This document shows positions 57,932 through 64,000 of a stretch of 64,000 nt of DNA, in pieces. The translations under genes were made by a program, and so were the position numbers. The stretch spans positions 1-64,000 of the forward strand of contig NZ_JAKGUE010000004.1 in NCBI RefSeq assembly GCF_021568795.1, read 5' to 3'. The first letter of the stretch is position 1; every line of letters begins with the position of its first letter. The notes below the pieces were generated by a model. The model was given only the letters and a program-made list of their open reading frames with translations. It was not told the origin of the DNA and searched no databases. This DNA comes from Dethiosulfovibrio faecalis (GTDB taxonomy: Bacteria > Synergistota > Synergistia > Synergistales > Dethiosulfovibrionaceae).

Positions 57932-59257
57932 TCACCTGAGATGTCCGTTCCAGTCCAGGGCATCGAATCTGCCGTGAAGGCTGAAAGCTGCCTTTCGGGC
58001 CTCCGATATCAAAGAGACATCGTTCAAATCGCTGTCGGTGAAATTTCCGTCATGCCAGAGGATCTTTCCGTCAACCACCGTCATAAAAGAGTTTCCGCCC
58101 CTGGCTCCGAATATGAGATGTCCCAAGAGGTTATCCTCTGATACAGGGGTAAGGGGAACATAGTCCAAAACGGCGATATCCGCGGCTGACCCTATCTCGA
58201 AGCCTCTGAGATCCGGGAAAAAACGACGAACATAGTCGTACCTTCCGTCGAAGAAGGCGTCTTTTAAGCCTTCCCAAAGCCTCGGGGCCTGACGATCGAG
58301 CAGAAAAGCCGAGCGCAGAGACGCCACCATATCTCCCGACATACCGTCGGTTCCAAGGAGAAAACGCCCTATACGACCTCTATCCATCCGTCCCACCCTG
58401 TTGTTAGCGTTCGACTCAGGGTTGGTCACCACAGCGGGAGAGATATCCTCCAATATGCGGTAATCCCTTTCCGAGAGATGAATACAGTGGACCAGCAGAG
58501 ACCCGGGGGAGATCAGTCCAAACGAGTCCAGTCGATGGACCGGTCCGTGATATCCCTTCTCGACGCAGAAATCGTAGTCGGGACGTCCCTCTCCACAGTG
58601 GACGTGGATGGACATCTCCTCGGGCTTTTGCCGTCCGAGAAAAGCCATAGACTCGTCCGACAACGTCATGTTGGCATGAATACCAAGCATTCCCTTTCTG
58701 GCGGTATCGTTTCGGTGGGCGCTCCAGAAGCGGACGTTCTCCTCGAACTGTTCCTTTACCCGCTCCCTGCCGAGACGATCGGACATCTCCAGACATAGGA
58801 CCGCCCTCGATCCGACCTTTTCGACGGCACGGTCTATCACGTCAAGCGCTCCCTCCGACAGGTTCATCGAAGCGTGATGATCGAAAAAGGTGGTCACTCC
58901 ATGGCGAACAGAGTCCATGGCTCCACATAGGGAGGACCAATAGATCGAGCTCTCGTCCAAGGAGGCGTCAAGAGGCCACCATAGGTCCTCCAAAACCTCG
59001 ACGAACCCCTCCGAGGGACCGTGAGGAGCCAGACCGGGGGCAAAATGGGAGTAGAGATGATGGTGCATGTTCACCAGACCGGGCAGGACCAACCTACCGC
59101 CCACGTCAAAGATCGGAAGATCCTCGACCTCCAGATCGTCGAGAGGACCTATGGAGGCGATCCTGCCTCTATCGACTAAAACGGATCCGTTGTAACAGAA
59201 GACGCCTCTGCCGTCGGCCACGACGCCGTTAGAGATGATATAGCGATTTTGATCCAC
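57932..59257 (-). CDS. ssnA: SsnA-type amidohydrolase
   Basis: 441 residues, metal-dependent amidohydrolase barrel. Metal ligands in VNMHHHLYSHFAPG (near 63), SIHVHCGEGRPDYDF (near 218), LLVHCIHLSE (near 252) and LGTDGMSGDM (near 305). It resembles SsnA of E. coli and clostridia, encoded with selenium-dependent Mo hydroxylases and YgfK. It probably deaminates or opens a heterocycle, but the substrate is not established. No YgfK gene is found in the window. Start GTG 59257 after AAAGGGGGA. Confidence 0.87.
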   Translation of the reverse strand: MDQNRYIISNGVVADGRGVFCYNGSVLVDRGRIASIGPLDDLEVEDLPIFDVGGRLVLPGLVNMHHHLYSHFAPGLAPHGPSEGFVEVLEDLWWPLDASLDESSIYWSSLCGAMDSVRHGVTTFFDHHASMNLSEGALDVIDRAVEKVGSRAVLCLEMSDRLGRERVKEQFEENVRFWSAHRNDTARKGMLGIHANMTLSDESMAFLGRQKPEEMSIHVHCGEGRPDYDFCVEKGYHGPVHRLDSFGLISPGSLLVHCIHLSERDYRILEDISPAVVTNPESNANNRVGRMDRGRIGRFLLGTDGMSGDMVASLRSAFLLDRQAPRLWEGLKDAFFDGRYDYVRRFFPDLRGFEIGSAADIAVLDYVPLTPVSEDNLLGHLIFGARGGNSFMTVVDGKILWHDGNFTDSDLNDVSLISEARKAAFSLHGRFDALDWNGHLR

Positions 59258-59292
59258 TGCGACATTCCCCCTTTCGAGGAAAACACCTCAAC

Positions 59293-59325
59293 TCGACGGG
59301 GGCGGTCGAAGACCGCCCCCGTCGA
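59293..59325. terminator. strong hairpin between the two Mo-hydroxylase blocks
   Basis: TCGACGGGGGCGGTC-GAA-GACCGCCCCCGTCGA: 15 perfect GC-rich pairs, 13 bases after the stop of the upstream large subunit. No T-run follows on the minus strand (GTTGAGG), so it may attenuate transcription or protect the 3' end. Confidence 0.6.
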
Positions 59326-59338
59326 AGGAACCTCGCCC

Positions 59339-61687
59339 TCAGCGATCCACGTCTTTCAAGGCGGCCAGGACCTTCTCGGAAGTAAGAGGAAGGTCGAATA
59401 TCCTCACGCCTACGGCGTCGTATATCGCGTTAGCGATGGCCGGAGCCGGTCCGTTTATACAGACCTCCGAGACGGACTTAGCTCCGAAAGGACCGGTTTC
59501 CTCGTAGGAATCCACCAGAATGGTCTCTATTTTCGGGACATCCAGGGATCCGAAGACCTTGTAGTTTCCGAAATCCGGGTTGGTCATTCTTCCCTTGTCG
59601 TCGAAGAGATACTGTTCGGTCAAAGCGTAACCTATACCGTTGAGGACTCCTCCCTCGACCTGTCCCTCGGTCATCTTGGGATTGAGAGCCTTACCGCAAT
59701 CCACAGCGCTTACGAAACGCAGCACCTCTACCCTTCCGGTGAAGGTATCCACCTCCACCTCGGCAAACTGGGCGATGAATGGAGGGGGTGACACCGGAGA
59801 CGTGTAGGATCCGTACCCCTGAATCTGTTGCATATTTTCACCGGCACCGTAGAGGGAAAAACAGCACAGAGATCCGAAGTCGGTGGAGACGTCGGGATTG
59901 TCGCTATCCCATATCCTACCCCCGGAGGTATCCAGTCTTTCGACCGGAACCTCCAACATGACGGAAGCGACCTTCATTATGTTCTTAAGAAAATCCTCTG
60001 CGCAGGCCCTTACGGCTCCTCCGGATACGTAGGTACCGGAGGACGCATATGCCCCTACGTCGAAGGGAGTGACGTCCGTATCGGAGGACAACGGGACAAT
60101 CATATCTGTAGATATATCCAGCACCTCCGCGGCGATCTGACACATCACGGTATCGGAGCCGGTTCCGGTATCGGACGCCCCCATTAGGAGGTTGCAGGAG
60201 CCGTCCTCGTTCAACTTCATGTAGGCGCTTCCCATGTCTATGAGCGGAATTCCCGATCCCTGCATGGAGACCGCCATACCTACCCCACGGACCTTTCCGG
60301 GGCTATTGGATATATGCCTGCCTCTTTTATCGGACCACCCTATGGCCTCGGCACCTCGGTCGATACACTCGCTGAGTTTACAGCACGTTATGACCTGAGG
60401 CACTCCTGCCTTGCCCTCTCCGATGGCCTCGAAAACGGGAGAGCCCTCCCCTTCTTTGATATGCCATTTTTTGACGTACTCCAGGATATCCACGTCGAGC
60501 CTTCTCGTCAGGTCGTCGATGAACTGCATAAAACCGAAGGTCGCCTGGGTAACACCGTAGCCTCTGTAGGCCCCGCCTACCGGCTGGTTGGTGTATACGG
60601 TACGACCGATGAACTCGACGTTCTCCACCTTGTTGAAAAGGGGAAGTACCTTGGAAGCCGCGTTACAAAGCACTGTAAGGCCGTGGGGACCGTAGGCTCC
60701 AGCCGTCATCAGGTCGTCCATCCTGAGAGCGGTGATGGTCCCGTCCTTCATCACCCCGGCCGTGACGTGGACCCTCATGGGGTGTCTCGTCCTGGACGAG
60801 GTAAAGACCTCTTCCCTCGACAGTATCGCCTTCACCGGACGACCGGTACGAAGGGCGAACTTGGCCGCTAAGGGCTCTATGAAGGCCTCCTGTTTGCCGC
60901 CGTAAGCTCCTCCCACTCGGGGCTTTATGACGTGAACCTTTCTAAGCGGGTAATCCAGCACCTGGGCGACTATTCGACGAACGTGAAACGGCACGCTGGT
61001 GGACGAGTAGACGATCATCCTTCCGGTCTCGTCGAAAAGGGCGAAGGCCGAATGGGGCTCCATCATGCAGTGATGGGCGTAATGGGTGTGATAGACCTGA
61101 TCCAGGACGATGTCGGCCTCCGCTAGACCCTTCTCCACGTCTCCGATGGAGAAGATCTTCTCCGCCATCAGGTTCTTGGAGGGATCGTACGGGACGGGGA
61201 TCGGCATATATTCGTCCCTGTCGTGAACCACCGGGACACCTGGATCCATGGCTCTCTCCGGATCGAAGAGGGGCTTCTGCAGCTCGTATTCCACCTTTAT
61301 TTTCGATACCGCCTCCCGGGCTATGTCCAGGGTCTCCGCCGCAACCGCGGCGACCCTGTCGCCGGCAAATCTGACCTTGTCGTCGAAAAGCCACGAATCG
61401 TAGGGAGAGGGTTCGGGAAACCCCTGACCGGCAGTGGTATGGACTACCTTAGGCATGTCGTCGTAGGCGTTTTTATAGGACATGACGTCCACCACTCCCG
61501 GCACCTTCCAAGCCTCCGAGTCGTCTATATCCTTTATGATCCCGTGAGCATGGGGAGAGTACAGCACCGCCACGTGAAGGGTTCCGGGAGCGTCAAAATC
61601 GTCGGTATAGCGTCCCGTCCCCGTCGCCAGGGACAGACCGTCGATCTTCTCTACGTCGTGACCTACGGAGGAAAAATCTCTATCCAT
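59339..61687 (-). CDS. molybdenum hydroxylase large (molybdopterin) subunit, second complex
   Basis: 782 residues, xanthine dehydrogenase/aldehyde oxidase family. Landmarks: ATGTGRYTDDFD at the N-terminus, YAHHCMMEPHSAFALFDE (near 205), RVGGAYGGKQEAF (near 255), GGAYRGYGVTQATFGF (near 370), GASDTGTGSDTVMCQIAAEV (near 495) and the catalytic Glu region GPFGAKSVSEVCINGPAP (near 740). The usual Lys-Gly-x-Gly-Glu reads Lys-Ser-Val-Ser-Glu, so the Glu is kept. It overlaps the [2Fe-2S] gene by 8 bases. It differs in sequence from the other large subunit, so a different substrate is likely. Confidence 0.94.
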   Translation of the reverse strand: MDRDFSSVGHDVEKIDGLSLATGTGRYTDDFDAPGTLHVAVLYSPHAHGIIKDIDDSEAWKVPGVVDVMSYKNAYDDMPKVVHTTAGQGFPEPSPYDSWLFDDKVRFAGDRVAAVAAETLDIAREAVSKIKVEYELQKPLFDPERAMDPGVPVVHDRDEYMPIPVPYDPSKNLMAEKIFSIGDVEKGLAEADIVLDQVYHTHYAHHCMMEPHSAFALFDETGRMIVYSSTSVPFHVRRIVAQVLDYPLRKVHVIKPRVGGAYGGKQEAFIEPLAAKFALRTGRPVKAILSREEVFTSSRTRHPMRVHVTAGVMKDGTITALRMDDLMTAGAYGPHGLTVLCNAASKVLPLFNKVENVEFIGRTVYTNQPVGGAYRGYGVTQATFGFMQFIDDLTRRLDVDILEYVKKWHIKEGEGSPVFEAIGEGKAGVPQVITCCKLSECIDRGAEAIGWSDKRGRHISNSPGKVRGVGMAVSMQGSGIPLIDMGSAYMKLNEDGSCNLLMGASDTGTGSDTVMCQIAAEVLDISTDMIVPLSSDTDVTPFDVGAYASSGTYVSGGAVRACAEDFLKNIMKVASVMLEVPVERLDTSGGRIWDSDNPDVSTDFGSLCCFSLYGAGENMQQIQGYGSYTSPVSPPPFIAQFAEVEVDTFTGRVEVLRFVSAVDCGKALNPKMTEGQVEGGVLNGIGYALTEQYLFDDKGRMTNPDFGNYKVFGSLDVPKIETILVDSYEETGPFGAKSVSEVCINGPAPAIANAIYDAVGVRIFDLPLTSEKVLAALKDVDR

Positions 61688-62156
61688 GATCTCTCATCCT
61701 TTCAGCCGCCAATCGGACCGCGTCGAATATCTTCACGTAGCCGGTGCAACGGCACTTGTTGCCGTCCAAGGCCCTTCTGATCTCCTCGTCGGTGGGATCG
61801 GGGTTCTTCGACAACAACGCATAGGTAGCCATAACCATGCCAGGAGTACAGAAACCGCACTGAATCGCCCCGGCGTCAACGAAAGCCTGTTGTATAGGAT
61901 GGGGGTTCTGTACCGTACCCAACCCCTTCGCCGTAAGTATTTCAGAACCGACCACCGAGGCGGCGTAAACCTTGCAGGATGTCACGAGGTCTCCGTTAAG
62001 GACGACGGCGCAAGCGCCGCATTCACCGGTATCGCAACCTCTCTTAACCTCGGAAAAACCGCCGTCTCTAAGGGCCTGGAGTAAAGTAGCGTCGGGCTCG
62101 AACGACAGGACCTTCTCTATCCCGTTTATCACGAAACGTCCTTCCAAGACAGCCAC
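61680..62156 (-). CDS. molybdenum hydroxylase [2Fe-2S] subunit, second complex
   Basis: 158 residues carrying both clusters: GCDTGECGACAVVLNG (near 40-55), IQCGFCTPGMVMAT (near 96) and GNKCRCTGYVKIFDAV (near 130). Typical CoxS/XdhC-type subunit. Start GTG 62156 directly after the FAD-subunit stop, with GGAAAGGTAG at the junction. Couples the Mo and FAD subunits. Confidence 0.95.
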   Translation of the reverse strand: MAVLEGRFVINGIEKVLSFEPDATLLQALRDGGFSEVKRGCDTGECGACAVVLNGDLVTSCKVYAASVVGSEILTAKGLGTVQNPHPIQQAFVDAGAIQCGFCTPGMVMATYALLSKNPDPTDEEIRRALDGNKCRCTGYVKIFDAVRLAAERMRDHG

Positions 62157-62963
62157 CTACCTTTCCAAGAGCTCCGCCAGGCCTCTCTCGAACCAGACCT
62201 TGGCGACCTGACCGAAATACTCGCCGCTTCCGGATTTTTTATCCGGAAAATCCAGATCGAGCTTTTCGGCCACGGCGTTGACGTCCACATCGCCGTAACG
62301 GATCCCTTTGAGACTCTCGGAGACATCGTTAAAGACCTTGAAACGCTCCTTGGTCCCCACGCAAGCACCTCGAAAATCGGCCAGGACCTCTCCATCCCTT
62401 TGGGCCAACAGGGTCATCGTGAAACCTGGGTAATCGAAACCGACGCGGACCTCTCTGTAATACCAGCCGTCCATAGGGACATCGGGAACAACGATGGATC
62501 TAATCACCGATCCCCTGAAAAGCCCCCTGTTGGACACGAAATGATCTATCGGATAACGTCCCGATACCGTTCCGACCAGATCCACCGATGCTCCTAGAGC
62601 CAAGAGAGGCCCCATGAGATCGGACCACAGGGGGAAGAAAGCCACGCTGCCACCGAGGGTAATCCTGTTTCTCAAAGGCGTAGAGGCCGCCTGACTAAGG
62701 GCGGACACCAGGATATGTCCGGGACGAATTCTCGACAGCTCCTCCACCGTCCGAGAAAACGAACAGGTCGCCCCCAAAAGGATATCTTTCCCATCCTCGT
62801 AGCAACGGTCCCATCCCATCCGGCCCAGATCGACCACGACCTCGGAGGATCTGACACGACCCCGAGGAATTCCAGTCCCCCCTCCGTGAACCAGGGGATT
62901 ATCTCTCTCCAATAAACCGACGAGCTCATCGATCTCGGAAGGAAAAAGCCATTTTGAACTCAA
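62157..62963 (-). CDS. molybdenum hydroxylase FAD subunit, second complex
   Basis: 268 residues, CoxM-type FAD domain. The FAD pyrophosphate segment LVHGGGTGIPRGRVRS (near 25-40) and second loop RNRITLGGSVAFFPLWSDLMGP (near 98-119) are clear. I set the start at TTG 62963, 4 bases after GGAGGGGG; upstream in-frame codons give no family-like sequence. It is the first gene of the block, under the promoter with the dyad at 62983. Confidence 0.88.
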   Translation of the reverse strand: MSSKWLFPSEIDELVGLLERDNPLVHGGGTGIPRGRVRSSEVVVDLGRMGWDRCYEDGKDILLGATCSFSRTVEELSRIRPGHILVSALSQAASTPLRNRITLGGSVAFFPLWSDLMGPLLALGASVDLVGTVSGRYPIDHFVSNRGLFRGSVIRSIVVPDVPMDGWYYREVRVGFDYPGFTMTLLAQRDGEVLADFRGACVGTKERFKVFNDVSESLKGIRYGDVDVNAVAEKLDLDFPDKKSGSGEYFGQVAKVWFERGLAELLER

Positions 62964-62982
62964 GTTGCCCCCTCCTCTGACT

Positions 62983-63041
62983 AAGACATGACATTGTCTT
63001 TTTAATGTCAATATCGTATATTTCGGCGACCTCGGTGTCAA
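62983..63041 (-). promoter_or_regulatory. promoter and dyad symmetry before the Mo-hydroxylase operon
   Basis: Minus strand: perfect -35 TTGACA (63041-63036), a 17-base spacer and TACGAT -10 (63018-63013). Just downstream are two overlapping inverted repeats: AAGACA-tgacat-TGTCTT (62983-63000) and TGACATT-8-AATGTCA (62989-63010). They lie in the 5' leader, suiting an operator or an RNA switch. Confidence 0.55.
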
Positions 63042-63109
63042 GAAAACCGACAGCGCCTACCATAGGGAAAGTCAATGGATTGGATCGAATATTTCCGATA
63101 TACAACGGT

Positions 63110-64000
63110 TCAATTACCGCAATCCCCACTCCGTCCTCTTAAAGTCTCCAACCCATGACCGATCACGGACTCCACCGCTTGAAAACATTGGGTCGCTCCT
63201 CTTACGCTTCCTGGCATGGCCAATATCAGAGATCTACCTCTGGTGACGGCCAACCCTCTGGATAAAACCGCCCTATCGGTGAAGTTGAGAGAATAGGACC
63301 TCATCCTCTCTCCCAGCCCCGGTACCTCCCTGTCCGCTATGGACATGACCGCTTCCGGCGTCACGTCCCTGGAGGAGAGGCCGGTTCCACCTGTTATCAA
63401 GACCATATGGACGTCTTCCTCGTCCACCCATTTCACGATCCTGTCCGCTATAACAATCTTCTCATCCGGCACTATAGCCCTATCTTTTACATGGTATCCG
63501 AGCTCCTCTACAACCCTGCATAGAGCCGGACCGGATCGATCCTCTCTCTCCCCGCGGCTGCCCTTATCGCTCACGGTCAGGACTGCCACGGTTATCTCCG
63601 ATAGATCGCATGTCCTATCTAAACCGTCCCTGATCCACCTACCGCTTTTACCGCCTGATTTTTCCAGAAGTCTGATCCCCTGTATCTCCATGCCCTTATC
63701 GACCGCTTTACACATATCGTAGACCGTAAGCGCGGCTACTGAGACGCCGGTCAAAGCCTCCATCTCCACTCCAGTCACGTCTCCGGCCTTGACCTTGCAG
63801 GTTATATGGACCCCTTTGTCTGGATCCAGGCGACAGATGACGGCACCGTGGTCCAGTCTGAGAGGATGGCAAAGCGGGATCAGGTCGGAGGTCTTTTTGA
63901 TCGCAGAGATCCCCGCAAGCTCGGCGATGCGCAGGACATCTCCCTTTCTGTTCCCTCCCTCCGCCACGGCATCGCGGACCTTATCTGACATCAGGACCCA
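63110..64000 (-). CDS. molybdenum cofactor biosynthesis fusion MoaC-MogA (N-terminus outside the window)
   Basis: At least 296 residues; the frame is open through the right edge, and the first MoaC strand is missing, so the true start lies beyond 64000. The MoaC part (to about 130) has [47 protein letters not shown] and [12 protein letters not shown], as needed for cyclic pyranopterin monophosphate synthesis. The second part is a MogA/MoaB domain (from about 135): [40 protein letters not shown] and [13 protein letters not shown]. It adenylates molybdopterin. It supplies the cofactor used by the downstream Mo hydroxylases. Confidence 0.93.
   Translation of the reverse strand, partial: WVLMSDKVRDAVAEGGNRKGDVLRIAELAGISAIKKTSDLIPLCHPLRLDHGAVICRLDPDKGVHITCKVKAGDVTGVEMEALTGVSVAALTVYDMCKAVDKGMEIQGIRLLEKSGGKSGRWIRDGLDRTCDLSEITVAVLTVSDKGSRGEREDRSGPALCRVVEELGYHVKDRAIVPDEKIVIADRIVKWVDEEDVHMVLITGGTGLSSRDVTPEAVMSIADREVPGLGERMRSYSLNFTDRAVLSRGLAVTRGRSLILAMPGSVRGATQCFQAVESVIGHGLETLRGRSGDCGN

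Overview
The window comes from a moderately GC-rich bacterial chromosome. The best guess is Synergistota, close to Dethiosulfovibrio. This is an inference from gene content: a CtsR/ClpC stress operon and SpoVS sit in a genome that also carries AdhE, peptide and dipeptide use, an ADP-forming acyl-CoA synthetase-like protein, several Mo-hydroxylases and many TTG/GTG starts. I saw no prophage, insertion sequence, integron or CRISPR array. Genes are dense, and many neighbours overlap as ATGA or TGATG.

Layout. 1-14.9 kb, mostly minus strand: a MarR regulator, a CheX-like protein, a flavin disulfide oxidoreductase, tRNA-Ala, a parvulin-like protein, a RelA/SpoT-domain protein and a membrane TPR protein. 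These are followed by a plus-strand SLH-SPOR-NAGPA exported protein, then ctsR-clpC, plsY and an acyl-CoA synthetase-like gene. 14.9-18.0 kb: a small predicted gene with its own promoter and terminator, then adhE behind a Rex-like site. 18.0-24 kb: carA-carB-nifS-nifU, minus strand. 24-28 kb: exported 5'-nucleotidase, a UPF0316 membrane protein and a C69 dipeptidase. 28.3-34.6 kb, plus strand: a queuosine-precursor-type transporter gene followed by a full Dpp/Opp ABC importer, whose binding protein has its two lobes in reversed (circularly permuted) order. 34.5-37 kb: EamA exporter, EFR1 flavodoxin-ferredoxin and cyclophilin. 37-41.7 kb, minus strand: the ylxM-ffh-rpsP-khpA-rimM-trmD-rplS operon and tRNA-Leu. 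41.7-49 kb: a LUD protein with an asparaginase-like protein, TauE, a PPC protein, YbaK with a LysR regulator, TenA with an XRE regulator, RpiR and an MBL hydrolase. 49-52.3 kb: hisS-aspS. 52.3-64 kb, minus strand: spoVS, then a purine/N-heterocycle catabolic block of two complete molybdenum hydroxylases with SsnA, a PreA-like protein and a deaminase. A MoaC-MogA fusion upstream fits the cofactor need.

Most distinctive items: the circularly permuted peptide-binding protein, a DppC permease with an enlarged extracytoplasmic segment, an asparaginase-fold protein and an ADP-forming acyl-CoA synthetase homologue that both lack their usual catalytic residue, a TrmD fused to a second SPOUT methyltransferase domain, a tRNA-Leu with an AAG anticodon, and well-formed Rex-like and CtsR-like operators.
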